DNA from: Methanospirillum stamsii
GTDB lineage: Archaea; Halobacteriota; Methanomicrobia; Methanomicrobiales; Methanospirillaceae
Assembly (NCBI RefSeq): GCF_046244385.1
Contig: NZ_CP176366.1
Span: 1,736,001 to 1,800,000, forward strand
DNA length: 64,000 bases
Direction: 5' to 3'
Below, in pieces: positions 16,801 to 25,879 of this stretch (position 1 is its first letter; the number at the start of each line of letters is the position of its first letter). The notes beneath the pieces were generated by a model that searched no databases, had not been told where the DNA came from, and saw nothing but the letters and a program-made list of their open reading frames with translations. Made by a program: the position numbers and the translations under genes.

Positions 16801-17304
16801 ATGGCAGATTTTGTTGCAAAGTCAACCGTCAAGAGTGCTGAACGGAAACTCGCCACTCCGTTTGCAAGCAAGGAAGCGATGAACACCATCATCAGCGCAA
16901 TCATCACTGATAACCCGTGGGGCTGCACTTCATACACCTCCGGTGGAGAAACCCTTGCAGCTGTACAGAAAACATCTGAATATTACACCGGAAAAATTCC
17001 ATACGAAAATGTTCAGGGAAAAACGGTCGGTCAGATCTCCGTCAAAGCCGGAACCGCCGGGGCATTTGACACCAACATCTCAACAATTGTTGCAAATACT
17101 GCTCTCGCTTCTGCAATGGGTGGAACCGCATCCCATGACAGTTCAGAGGACAGTTTTTCTGTAACCCTCAAGTGTCACACCGACACCGGAGAACTCTATA
17201 ACGTCCGGTTCAGTCGCGATGCAATCAACGTTTCCAGTTACGAGGATGACAGTATCCTCACAACTATCGAAACCTGGGCAGACGGTATTACCGCTCTCGC
17301 ATAA
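16801..17304 (+). CDS. Uncharacterised 167-aa beta-rich protein
   Basis: The protein has no signal peptide or membrane helix. A helical N-terminus (KSTVKSAERKLATPFASKEAMNTIISAII) is followed by beta-rich, Gly/Ala/Thr-rich sequence with the motif DNPWGCTSY at about residue 38 and a C-terminal WADGITALA. I recall similar short proteins in other methanogens but know of no assigned function. Its strong dedicated promoter suggests high or regulated expression. It is followed after 37 bases by a small secreted protein, so the two may work together. The ATG at 16801 is chosen over the GTG at 16780, because the promoter palindrome overlaps the latter. Confidence 0.8.
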   Translation: MADFVAKSTVKSAERKLATPFASKEAMNTIISAIITDNPWGCTSYTSGGETLAAVQKTSEYYTGKIPYENVQGKTVGQISVKAGTAGAFDTNISTIVANTALASAMGGTASHDSSEDSFSVTLKCHTDTGELYNVRFSRDAINVSSYEDDSILTTIETWADGITALA

Positions 17305-17341
17305 TCCAAACATCTCTTTTTCCCGAGGTGATGAGATGGAA

Positions 17342-17707
17342 ATGGGTTATGTAATCATAGGATGTGCCTGTCTTCTCATCGCTGGTTTAGTCGGTGCAGA
17401 CTCGGTATCATCAACAATCGTTTGTGATGGGTCGTCCTGGGTATCCTCGACGGTCATAGGCCAGGGGCAGACATACGCGGCGAACCTGTTCACAACGAAC
17501 ATGGCAGTTCTCATGAGAAATCTGGATGTTGGTAATGACGGAAAGGTTTCAACCCGGACCAATGTTCAGTCGGCTGGTCCGGTTGGAGTAGATGAATACT
17601 CCGGGCAGGGAACGAACCAGACCGGACCATCTGAAAACTGTGTATTTGCTCTTCCCTCACATTTTACTCGTTTGTTCATATTATTTGTTTTTTATTCTGA
17701 TCTGTAG
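17342..17707 (+). CDS. Small secreted or membrane protein, about 121 aa
   Basis: The N-terminus is a signal peptide (MGYVIIGCACLLIAGLVGAD). The mature part is Ser/Thr/Gly-rich (SSTIVCDGSSWVSSTVIGQG, then TNMAVLMRNLDVGNDGKVSTR), followed by a hydrophobic C-terminal tail (LFILFVFYSDL). The sequence GAGGTGAT at 17325-17332 matches the archaeal anti-Shine-Dalgarno perfectly. Its spacing of nine bases favours the ATG at 17342 over the ATG at 17336. I know of no function. The odd C-terminal tail and the TTT-rich DNA after 17650 leave open that the end is frame-shifted. Confidence 0.65.
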   Translation: MGYVIIGCACLLIAGLVGADSVSSTIVCDGSSWVSSTVIGQGQTYAANLFTTNMAVLMRNLDVGNDGKVSTRTNVQSAGPVGVDEYSGQGTNQTGPSENCVFALPSHFTRLFILFVFYSDL

Positions 17708-17895
17708 CTTTAATTTTGTGACATTTTTTTTTCAGTACCATTATGAGACACTATATTTTCTATCCGTAATGTTGACGTCTCCCGGTTTTATTTATCCGGA
17801 TAGAACTGAAGTGACCTAAGAGGAAGGAGTTCGTAAAAAAAAGCAGTTTTTAATGATCTTTCTTATTGTCGTTTGGAATTCATGGTATCTTCGGA

Positions 17896-18249
17896 TCAGT
17901 AAGAATCAATCGTTTCAATGATTCTTTTTAAACTGGTGATTAGTGGGGGGATTTCATCAACAATTGCCTTCCACACCAGCATCTAGCTGATACCCCAATA
18001 CTGGTGAATGATTTTATCCCTCATTCCGGTAATGGATCGCCAGGATATCTCCGGGTTAGCCGTCCTGATCTCCTGGGGGATTCCTTTTGCTGCTTCTCCT
18101 AAAACGAGTAAATTGTATAGGATAGCATCAACTATTGCCTGATGCTTAAATAATTCATCAGGAGTTGTTCCCTGGGCATATGATGCAATCTTTTCTGCTG
18201 AGGTGAGCATATCTTCAAGAAAGATCCGTGGGTCACGTATTTCAGACAT
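17896..18249 (-). pseudogene. HepT-type (DUF86) HEPN toxin interrupted by an in-frame TAG
   Basis: The reading frame from 18249 encodes a HEPN RNase of the HepT family with the catalytic RX4HXY motif (RDKIIHQYWG) near residue 78. A TAG at 17983-17985 stops it at 88 residues. Beyond the TAG the same frame continues with typical HepT C-terminal sequence (MLVWKAIVDEIPPLITSLKRI) to TGA at 17896-17898, for a normal length of about 117 residues. One base change (TTG to TAG) would explain this. The active-site motif is before the stop, so a shortened protein might still fold partly. It overlaps the MntA gene upstream by eight bases. Confidence 0.8.
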
Positions 18250-18541
18250 ATGCGACTTCAGAGAGGATTCGGTCTTTTAACCTTGTTTTTATACCGGTTA
18301 TTTCAACAAGATCTACCGGAGCATTTAGTGTATCAGATAGGTAATTTTCAATCTCGAGAAATTTGAATAATCCGGGAGGTTCTGAAAATTCTACCAGGAT
18401 ATCTATGTCACTTTCATCTGTATAGTCCCCTCTGATAACCGAACCAAATATTCCGATCCGGGTTATGTGATATTGTTCGGAGAGGAGGGGTTTGATGGCT
18501 TTTACCTGATTAATTACCTTGTCTGGTGTTTTGTTTGGCAT
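18242..18541 (-). CDS. MntA-type nucleotidyltransferase antitoxin
   Basis: A 99-residue minimal nucleotidyltransferase with the signature GSVIRGDYTDESDIDILVEF (GSX10DXD) at about residues 36-55 and a third acidic strand (DLVEITGI). MntA antitoxins neutralise HepT by AMPylating its active-site tyrosine or by binding. The frame is open back to 18631, but the extra 30 residues are hydrophobic and not family-like, so the ATG at 18541 (MPNKTPDKVI) is preferred. It forms an operon with the interrupted HepT. Confidence 0.88.
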   Translation of the reverse strand: MPNKTPDKVINQVKAIKPLLSEQYHITRIGIFGSVIRGDYTDESDIDILVEFSEPPGLFKFLEIENYLSDTLNAPVDLVEITGIKTRLKDRILSEVAYV

Positions 18542-19571
18542 GTTCTTCCTTAATAATCCTGGTAAAGGGATACTGAATAATGATGTTTTTACAATAACTA
18601 TAGTAATTACGAATATAACCCTCTTGCTCAAGGTTTTTTTGATATTCTTTACTCAGTGTACATTCAGAAGAGATTCAGATTATCATGTGAAATTTCCATC
18701 TGTTTTCCGATTGGAGAGAATAATTCGAATGAATACTGATTATTCAGTTTATTCTTGATAAATACCATGCAAGGTTAGGATATTTATCCTCTATCCAGAA
18801 AATTCTTTTTTTTGATACTGTTAGTGAGAGAGGTAAAAAATTCGTGGTTGAAAATATGGATATTCTACGTAATTACCTATCATACGTTCCAATTTTGCGA
18901 TATGGCACTAAATAGTAATTCAATTATAAAAATCTTTAAATTTTTTATGATTTCGCAGAATAATTTTTTGATGGTATTCCTTTTCCGATCTGGCCTTTAA
19001 AAGAAAATATCTCTGAAGAAATATATGAAAATCCTGGCATCATTAAAAAGTCTATTCTATATTTTCGATCCTATATATGATCAAAATTGATTTGATCAAA
19101 ATCCGGCTGACAGACGTCTGACAAATTTTTTACAAAAAATATGGCTTTATTTTTTCAGGAAAATATTTCTAAAAATAAGTTGATTTCTCATTCCATCAGG
19201 TTGATTATTTAATCATTCATCATTAGCACCTGATTTTGTGAGAGAACCTAATGATACCTGGACAACACTGAAATATGGACATTTTCTTCTTAAATGGCAA
19301 ACACTCAATTAATTGGGCGTATCGATTAGATTCACCAGGATCAGGCTTACCACTCTTCTCCACATTGAATGAATTGCTTATTTTTCACTGATAATGAGAG
19401 TATCAAAAACGGGTTGGTGCATAAGGATCCATGCATCATTTATATATTCTATAAAAGTTAAATACCCCCAAAAGTTATCTTTATCCCTCAAATCATTGAC
19501 AAATACTTACTCCCGAAACCTTACATCAAATCAAAGAAATCCGGATAATCATTCTCTCCTCATGAACAACT
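18542..19571. other. About 1 kb AT-rich stretch without a convincing gene
   Basis: The sequence is clearly richer in A and T than the flanking genes. Short frames occur on both strands, but none has family-like sequence or a convincing start. The promoters of the MntA/HepT pair (leftward) and of the histidine kinase (rightward) must lie here. A decayed gene is possible around 19240-19390, but I can support nothing specific. Confidence 0.5.
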
Positions 19572-21296
19572 ATGGATCCATTATCCCAATCCTGGCACTT
19601 ATTTCTTGACTGGTTTGAGAACATCAGTCTCCTGGTAGTCCTGATTTTTTTATATAATTATATTCCGGATCGGTTTTTTATTCATCGTGACCGTATTTAT
19701 TCGGTTTTTGTCGGGCTTATCTTTACTTTTGCTGCAATTATGGGAATATTCATCCCATGGGGAGGGACATCACATCCCTCTATTGGTATTAATGGGGTAT
19801 TAGTGCCTCTTGCAGGCCTTGTCGGAGGTCCGGTGTCGGCAGCTATTATCACTGTGACCCTGGTTCTTTCCAGGCTTCCTCTGAATTTTGTGGGTATTGA
19901 CCTTTCTGATATTCTTATAACAATCATCGCCGGGATCATTGGAGCTCTGTTTTACCTTTTAAGGGAGAGAAAAATCCTGAAACTTGCACCCTTAACTGAA
20001 CTTGTAATCCTCTCCTCTCTTTTTGCATGTATCACCGGGATTGTTCTGATCTGTAATCCGGTGCATGATCAAAATGTTCCTCCTGGTGCGCAGATACTTT
20101 CTGTGCCGGTCATTGAAGTAGCGGTAATTATCTTTTTCGGGCTTATCCTCCTTGGTTCGGTAATAAGGGCCATTGATCGCAAACGGGATGACGAATACGA
20201 ACTTGTGGCATACAAGGAACACCTGGAAGCACTTGTCCAGGAACGAACCGCAGCCCTTGAACGGACTAACTCTCTCCAGGAAGCAACGATAGAGTCAACA
20301 ACGGATGGTATTATTGTAACCGGATTACATGGAGAAGTAACGGGGTATAACAGTGCAGGTGCATCTGTTTTGGGAATTGTTGATAAAAAGTGTGAATCGA
20401 ATCAAATTCCGGATATATATTCTCTTGTATGTAGTCAGGTTCATAAACCAGATAATCTTCTTCAGTGTCAGGAAAAACTGGCTGATTACCCCCATGAACC
20501 GATAAAAGTGGATCTCAAATTCCAGAATGGAAGTACGTATGAATTATCCGTAACTCCTCACCGGCTGGCCGGAGTAATAATCGGTCATGTGTACAATTTC
20601 CGAAATATTACCAAGCGGAAGATGGCTGAAGAAGCAATTAAAACGGTGAACCAGAAACTCCTCCTCCTATCCGGGATTACCCGGCATGATATCTTAAACC
20701 AATTAACTGCCCTGAACCTGTATGTTCAGCTCGTAATTGATGAGACAACTGACACTGGTATCAAAGAGCACCTTTATCAGATCGATCAGATTTTGAAGAC
20801 AATGCAACTTCACACTGAATTTACCAGTGATTATCAGGATGTCGGACTTCATGAACCGGTCTGGCAAATCCCTGGTGATATTTTTATCCAGGCTTCTGCT
20901 GCATTTAAAGATAAAGGCATTGAGTTTAAAACCGGAAAAATAGAGTATGAAATCTACACAGATCCCCTTCTTGAACGTGTTTTTTACAATCTTATAGACA
21001 ATTCCTTGCGCCATGGAGAGCATGTATCTTCCATTTCACTAACAGAGTATATGAATGGACATAAACTGGTACTTGTTTATCATGATAATGGAACCGGCAT
21101 ACTTCCGGCTGAAAAAGAAAAAATCTTTCAGAAAGGATTTGGAAAGCACACCGGATTTGGGATGTTTCTGATTCATGAAATCTTATCAATCACCGGGATT
21201 TCCATTCGGGAAAAGGGAATCTATGGTGAAGGTGTCAGGTTTGAGATTACTGTCCCCCCGGATAAATTCCGGCCAAAAACAGAACCAGCAACCTGA
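19572..21296 (+). CDS. Membrane sensor histidine kinase (5TMR-like + PAS + kinase)
   Basis: Residues about 15-200 form six or so membrane helices with a GGP-containing motif (PLAGLVGGPVSAAII), resembling the 5TMR-LYT sensor domain. A coiled linker follows (YKEHLEALVQERTAALERTN), then a PAS domain (ATIESTTDGIIVTGLHGEV) and a histidine kinase core. The phospho-acceptor is the His in GITRHDILNQLTALN. The ATPase has the N box FYNLIDNSLRHG, the G1 box YHDNGTGI and the G2 region KHTGFGMFLIHEIL. The protein would sense a signal at the membrane and phosphorylate a response regulator; no regulator gene is adjacent. This H-box/ATPase style is typical of Methanomicrobiales kinases. Confidence 0.9.
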   Translation: MDPLSQSWHLFLDWFENISLLVVLIFLYNYIPDRFFIHRDRIYSVFVGLIFTFAAIMGIFIPWGGTSHPSIGINGVLVPLAGLVGGPVSAAIITVTLVLSRLPLNFVGIDLSDILITIIAGIIGALFYLLRERKILKLAPLTELVILSSLFACITGIVLICNPVHDQNVPPGAQILSVPVIEVAVIIFFGLILLGSVIRAIDRKRDDEYELVAYKEHLEALVQERTAALERTNSLQEATIESTTDGIIVTGLHGEVTGYNSAGASVLGIVDKKCESNQIPDIYSLVCSQVHKPDNLLQCQEKLADYPHEPIKVDLKFQNGSTYELSVTPHRLAGVIIGHVYNFRNITKRKMAEEAIKTVNQKLLLLSGITRHDILNQLTALNLYVQLVIDETTDTGIKEHLYQIDQILKTMQLHTEFTSDYQDVGLHEPVWQIPGDIFIQASAAFKDKGIEFKTGKIEYEIYTDPLLERVFYNLIDNSLRHGEHVSSISLTEYMNGHKLVLVYHDNGTGILPAEKEKIFQKGFGKHTGFGMFLIHEILSITGISIREKGIYGEGVRFEITVPPDKFRPKTEPAT

Positions 21297-21397
21297 CCTG
21301 ATTTTTGTTAATCGGGATATAGTCAAATTCAATACCTGCATAAATGAGAAAATACTAAAACTGCTAAATCGTTAGTACTTTAATGGTGAAAGTCCGG

Positions 21398-21919
21398 ATG
21401 AAAAAAATTCTCTCAGTATGTCTTCTCATTATTAGTTTAATCAGCATAACCGGGATGGTTTTAGCAAATGAAAACCTCTCAAACTCCTCCCAGGTAATAT
21501 TTACATTTCCAGACCCGGCTCCGGTTTCTTCTGCGACAATCGGCCATGATTATGTCCTTCAGAAGGTGAGTCTTACCGGAGATTATGCATATACACGTCC
21601 CGGACGCTGTCTTACACCCCGGATAATCGTTATGAACCAGGGTGGAGATGACATAGCTCAGGGAAAAGTCCCGGTTGAGGCATGGCTTGGAGATACGCTC
21701 CTTATCCCGGTAGTCGATTCATTCCCTCCTCTTGAAGCAGGAAAATCCGCAATGATTGACCTGCGTTATATGATACCTCATGGTATTCCCCTGTTACCCG
21801 ATCACCTCACAATAAAAATCGATCCCTGGAATACAAGAGATGAAAAAGGGACGGGGGTTAATGAAAAAAGTTCCGTGGCCTATGTTGTTTTGCGTGATGA
21901 TGACTGGGCAAAAATGTAG
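21398..21919 (+). CDS. Secreted CARDB-like domain protein
   Basis: Signal peptide KKILSVCLLIISLISITGMVLA is followed by about 145 residues of beta-sandwich type. The pattern (TPRIIVMNQGGDDIAQGKVPVEAWLGD, then SFPPLEAGKSAMIDLRYMIP, in pieces) resembles CARDB adhesion domains, which occur in many archaeal surface proteins. No membrane anchor is visible, so it may be free or bound to a partner. The ATG at 21398 gives a compact signal peptide; an upstream ATG at 21383 would add five residues. It converges on the PP2C gene, which ends three bases away. Confidence 0.7.
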   Translation: MKKILSVCLLIISLISITGMVLANENLSNSSQVIFTFPDPAPVSSATIGHDYVLQKVSLTGDYAYTRPGRCLTPRIIVMNQGGDDIAQGKVPVEAWLGDTLLIPVVDSFPPLEAGKSAMIDLRYMIPHGIPLLPDHLTIKIDPWNTRDEKGTGVNEKSSVAYVVLRDDDWAKM

Positions 21920-21922
21920 ATT

Positions 21923-22702
21923 TCAACTCTCCATATCAGCGATGATAAAAGTGATGTTATCCGGAGCACCTGCATCAAAACAGATATCTGCCATACGTTT
22001 TGATGCTTCTTTTAAATCTCCAGTACGGGCGGCTTTCAATACTTCTTCTCCTCCATAATCCCAGACTCCGTCTGAACAGATAACAATCCGGGATCCGGAT
22101 ATCGGAACGGCTTTTTGAATTCTGATATCAGGTCTCCGGGTTACCCTTCCTCCTGAAAGACATGAAGTTATCACATGACCGAGAGGATGATTTCTGGCTT
22201 CTTTTTCTGAGAGGGTTCCTGCGTCTATCATCTCCTGAATAACTGAATGGTCCTTGGTCATGAGGGTGAGACGCTTTTGATCAGGAGTGCTGCAATATAC
22301 CCGTGAATCACCGCACGAGAAGATGAATAGATATCCGGCTGTTACAAGCACTCCTGAAAGCGTAGTTCCAAATCCATCCAGAGCCGGGTCTTTAAGGGCA
22401 AGGGAAACCAGATGATCCGCTGCTCCGTTGATACATGCCATGAGGCTTTCTTCATCATCCGGAGGCGGTGTAGTCTTACCGAGATATCGCAGCACTTCTC
22501 CACTTGCAACATCGCCTGCAACGCATCCCCCAAGACCGTCAGCAACAGCCAGCAAAGCCGGAAATTTCGTTATGGTATTAAATACCGGATTATCCATTGC
22601 AGTTTTTGTAATTAAATGGCCGGGAATGAACAGGCTGTCTTCATTTCTTTTCCGGTAAAGCCCGGTATGGGTAAATGCAGCGATATGTATCGAATTAATC
22701 AT
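21923..22702 (-). CDS. PP2C-type serine/threonine phosphatase
   Basis: A complete single-domain PP2C of 259 residues. The metal-binding aspartates are in the usual places: NEDS near residue 19, VADGLGG near 55, SDGVWD near 190 and PDNITFII near the end, with the CGDSRVY strand between. It would dephosphorylate Ser/Thr residues with Mn or Mg. No kinase gene is adjacent, so its partner may be elsewhere, for example the kinase at 55.4 kb. It is distinct from the PP2C in the VWA/kinase triad. Confidence 0.9.
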   Translation of the reverse strand: MINSIHIAAFTHTGLYRKRNEDSLFIPGHLITKTAMDNPVFNTITKFPALLAVADGLGGCVAGDVASGEVLRYLGKTTPPPDDEESLMACINGAADHLVSLALKDPALDGFGTTLSGVLVTAGYLFIFSCGDSRVYCSTPDQKRLTLMTKDHSVIQEMIDAGTLSEKEARNHPLGHVITSCLSGGRVTRRPDIRIQKAVPISGSRIVICSDGVWDYGGEEVLKAARTGDLKEASKRMADICFDAGAPDNITFIIADMES

Positions 22703-22796
22703 TACTCTTCCTAAAAATTAAGATTGATAATAAAATGGACTAACGGGCAATGGAAATACCTGTCCTGACAGTGAAAATTGTTATGGTGTGTCCCGG

Positions 22797-24026
22797 TCAT
22801 ATCTCATCACAGGGGACGTATCTTCCTGCACATACGACATACTGTTTTTGATCGCTTCCGGTAACCAGAGAATAATATGCTTCTTTATAGAATATGCCAC
22901 TTTCAAGCGGATTTGTGAATGTATAAGAGACAAAACCAGTTCCTTTCGTCATTGCACCGGATACTATCTCATCTCTGAATTTTTTTCCAAGTATGTCCTC
23001 TTTTCCGGCCAGGTTCACCCCGATATCCTCCGGATTACCTGCATCCGCGATAAGGGTGACATGGGTGTCATATACATATACATAGAGTGATGGATCATTC
23101 CGGTCTTTGTAGGGATGTTTGCTACTCTGAATATCTGCAATTGTTCCGGTTGCATCAATGCTGATTGCATTGGCGGTAAGGTTGACGAGGTCTGTTATCT
23201 GAGTTCTCGCTTGTGTTTTTTCAGCACAGACCGGGCCGAGATATTTGGCTACAATACGCTCATAGGTTGTAATACCTTCTGTTCCACGATCACTTTTCAA
23301 AACATCAAGGTTTTTCTGCAGTAATTCTATGATGTCAGGGTTAGTATTTTTTGAAAAGGCATAATAATAGGTCGTTTTCTCTACTTCATCAAGGACATAG
23401 AATACCGACGGGTTTTCAGCAAATGTCTGAATAAGGCTCTCTCCCGGATATCGTGCATACACCCAGACATCAGATGTACCATCGACCAGACGCTTTACCG
23501 CGTCAGGAGTCGTAACTACCTGAAATATATTCTCTTCTGGGATTCCTGCATCTAATGCTACCTGAACTCCTATGTCATCCTTTATTGCTACAACCCTGAG
23601 GTCCTTATTGTCTGGCCTCGCCGTCTTCAGGGTATTGTCAAGTGCAAAAAAGACAATTGGAATCTGGATAATCGGCCCTGCCCATGAGAAATTTTGTTCA
23701 CGTTCCAAAGTCCTGGCCGTGGAAAAAATACAGGTATTATTCCGTGTAAGGGCAGTATTATACGCATCAGTCCAGGCCATGAGTCTGATACTATCTTTTG
23801 GGAGTTCAATTCCATCTCTGCCCAGGGCCGTCTGTAATAATTCAACGGATAGTCCGGATGGAACACCATCTTCCAGGTAACTCAGCGGTGGGTATTCCTC
23901 CGTTACAAATAACATGTCATCAGGCATTTCTGCTGCCAGACATATCCCCGGAAAAAGAAAAAAACAGACCAGTATAAAAAGTCCAACAAATACAGATCTC
24001 ATCTGGTTTTGATTTTTCTTTTTCAC
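22797..24026 (-). CDS. Secreted solute-binding (family 3-like) protein fused to a Cache domain
   Basis: A signal peptide (VFVGLFILVCFFLFPGICLAAE) is followed by a family 3 periplasmic-binding-protein domain over about residues 35-265 (LFVTEEYPPLSYLEDGVPSG, LMAWTDAYNTAL, VDGTSDVWVYARY). A single Cache domain follows over about residues 285-409 (ISIDATGTIADIQSS, SLYVYVYDTHVTLIAD, GTGFVSYTF). Both domains bind small ligands outside the cell. No transmembrane anchor or kinase output is present after the Cache domain, so it may act as a soluble or bound sensor subunit. No transporter genes are adjacent. Confidence 0.8.
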   Translation of the reverse strand: MKKKNQNQMRSVFVGLFILVCFFLFPGICLAAEMPDDMLFVTEEYPPLSYLEDGVPSGLSVELLQTALGRDGIELPKDSIRLMAWTDAYNTALTRNNTCIFSTARTLEREQNFSWAGPIIQIPIVFFALDNTLKTARPDNKDLRVVAIKDDIGVQVALDAGIPEENIFQVVTTPDAVKRLVDGTSDVWVYARYPGESLIQTFAENPSVFYVLDEVEKTTYYYAFSKNTNPDIIELLQKNLDVLKSDRGTEGITTYERIVAKYLGPVCAEKTQARTQITDLVNLTANAISIDATGTIADIQSSKHPYKDRNDPSLYVYVYDTHVTLIADAGNPEDIGVNLAGKEDILGKKFRDEIVSGAMTKGTGFVSYTFTNPLESGIFYKEAYYSLVTGSDQKQYVVCAGRYVPCDEI

Positions 24027-24038
24027 CTATTTATACGT

Positions 24039-24887
24039 TCAGACGAGCGGTCTTGGAATCTTCTCCCCTTTAACCGGAAGTTGTCCATGATACACATGAA
24101 TCGGATGGTCAATCTCTTCCATCCGGAGCAGAATAAGATGTTTTCCCTGTTTCGTCAATGCAAAGACCGGGACCGTTGATCCAGCCTGCATTATGGCCTT
24201 AGTCCCGCATATCTCCCATATGGCCTCTGAGGCACAGGCGGTTACGATATCTGCATTCCTGCAGATATTTTCTGCATCACACACCCTTTGTCCGGTTGTG
24301 TGAACGGCAATAATGATTGCATCCGGCTGTGTTTCGCGAACCAGTTTCGCATCTGCAGGAGAACTTACGGTAACAGCTAGTTTTGCGTACCCCCTTTTTT
24401 GTGCAGTAAGCACCCCGGAAACCGGATCAAGAGTTGCATGGTCAGGATCAGGGACCAGACCGCCCCCCTCTCGGATTTTTTTGATGACTTCAGGAATTGG
24501 CGACGTAAAGACAAGACCGGACATTCTTCCACCTATCCCCTGCACCATATCAGGACTGGTTATTACCACTGTACCTGCTCCGTCACAAACAATTACAGAT
24601 GCATCGATATACCCTGCCCGAAGAGCAGAACTCATTAATTCTGAAGCTCCGAATCCTACAAAATCATCAGATGAATACAGGTTTCTTCCGGCAGTACACA
24701 TCCCGAAAGAATCGATTCTGTCCTGAATATTCTTGCAGACTGCTTCAGGTGTTATCGTATGCACCGGATATGAAAACCTCCTGGCTAGTGGGCATTCATC
24801 AATCTCCGGGTTTTCAGCCGAAATTACTCTGCCATCCCTGACAATCACCCGCGTTTTTCCCACTGCTTCAATGATATGTTCATCCAT
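24039..24887 (-). CDS. Methanogenesis marker protein 8 (DUF2099)
   Basis: The 282-residue sequence matches the methanogenesis marker 8 family along its length: GKTRVIVRDGRVI at the start, DFVGFGASELMSSALRAGYID, TVVITSPDMVQGIGGRMSGLV, and GSTVPVFALTKQGKHLIL near the end. Members are found in methanogens and close methane-oxidising relatives; the biochemical role is not established. Here it lies between a sensor protein and surface proteins, not in a methanogenesis operon. It starts three bases from the end of the upstream surface protein gene, so it may be co-transcribed with it. Confidence 0.9.
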   Translation of the reverse strand: MDEHIIEAVGKTRVIVRDGRVISAENPEIDECPLARRFSYPVHTITPEAVCKNIQDRIDSFGMCTAGRNLYSSDDFVGFGASELMSSALRAGYIDASVIVCDGAGTVVITSPDMVQGIGGRMSGLVFTSPIPEVIKKIREGGGLVPDPDHATLDPVSGVLTAQKRGYAKLAVTVSSPADAKLVRETQPDAIIIAVHTTGQRVCDAENICRNADIVTACASEAIWEICGTKAIMQAGSTVPVFALTKQGKHLILLRMEEIDHPIHVYHGQLPVKGEKIPRPLV

Positions 24888-24889
24888 GG

Positions 24890-25828
24890 TCAGGCTCTTT
24901 TTATGAGAAATATTGCTGCGAATAGTGCAAACACTCCTACAATGGGGCAGAGTCCTGATTTTTGCGTTGGTGTCGGTGTTGGCGGGGCAGGCAGTGGTGT
25001 CCTGACCGGGATTGTATCGATTGGAGCAATAGTTACCATCGGTTCGATTTCAGGTTCAGTAACCAGGGTTGGTGTAGGGGTTATCTCTGTTTCAGTGAAT
25101 GAGGGCGTTTTTTGTTCTGAAACAGTACTGAGTGCATTCAGGCTGATATTATCGATGAACCCTTCTGCTTTCATTCCGTTTTGCCCCTCTCCTGTGGATG
25201 TCATGAACAGATGGGTGAGTTCTTCAATCTTTCCACTCACTTTAACAAAATGGCTGAATAGTGGTGTCTCTTCACCTGGTTTTGTAACCGTCATACTGAC
25301 ACGGCTGTCTGCCGGATACCATGTGAGTCTGATGTGATATTCTTCTCCATCTTCGAACCTGACTCTTTTTCCGCTATAATTTTCTTTTCCTGGAATTGAA
25401 AAGGTTTTTGAACGAAGATTTTCCTGACTGATAGCAACAAGGGAAAATGCATTTTCTTCATTCTGATTGTTGAGTTCTGCAATGACCAGTGGCCCTTTCT
25501 GACTGTCCAGGTTCGCGGTACCAAGGCCGAATCTGAATGAACTCTTTTCTTCTGTCTTTACTGGATACACGTCAAATTCCAGAGTGAAAGACCCGGTATA
25601 CGGGTTTTCGAGAGGGAAGGCTGCATAAGACCCTGTGCCTCCTTCGATAAGATAGTGATACCTTCCGGATTGTTCATCAAGATAAAAGGAGTTATTACTG
25701 TTTGTTTCCCAGCCTTCTGCATCCACAAAGTCTGTGGAATATAGGCTGTTATCTGCAATGACACCAAGGCATGAAAGTGGAATCAGCACCATGGTGATAG
25801 TCAGCAAGAGAATAAGGGGGACATTCAT
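24890..25828 (-). CDS. Surface protein with LamG-like domain and C-terminal anchor
   Basis: The chain has a signal peptide (PLILLLTITMVLIPLSCLGVIA) and then a beta-sandwich of about 210 residues that resembles concanavalin/LamG-like carbohydrate-binding folds (SFTLEFDVYPVKTEEKSSFRFGLG, IDNISLNALS). A Thr/Pro linker (TPLPAPPTPTPTQ) leads to a C-terminal hydrophobic helix (LCPIVGVFALFAAIFLI) with a short basic end (KRA). This is the layout of an archaeal cell-surface protein held by a C-terminal membrane helix. The ligand is unknown. Confidence 0.75.
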   Translation of the reverse strand: MNVPLILLLTITMVLIPLSCLGVIADNSLYSTDFVDAEGWETNSNNSFYLDEQSGRYHYLIEGGTGSYAAFPLENPYTGSFTLEFDVYPVKTEEKSSFRFGLGTANLDSQKGPLVIAELNNQNEENAFSLVAISQENLRSKTFSIPGKENYSGKRVRFEDGEEYHIRLTWYPADSRVSMTVTKPGEETPLFSHFVKVSGKIEELTHLFMTSTGEGQNGMKAEGFIDNISLNALSTVSEQKTPSFTETEITPTPTLVTEPEIEPMVTIAPIDTIPVRTPLPAPPTPTPTQKSGLCPIVGVFALFAAIFLIKRA

Positions 25829-25879
25829 TGTACTGTCCCTATGGTTTTATCTGCTAATCTTGAAAGGTTGCCGATGAAC

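Noticed and set aside
17983..17985. Pyrrolysine codon in HepT
   Set aside because: No sign of pyrrolysine machinery in the window, and the residue corresponds to an ordinary Leu position; a nonsense mutation is simpler.
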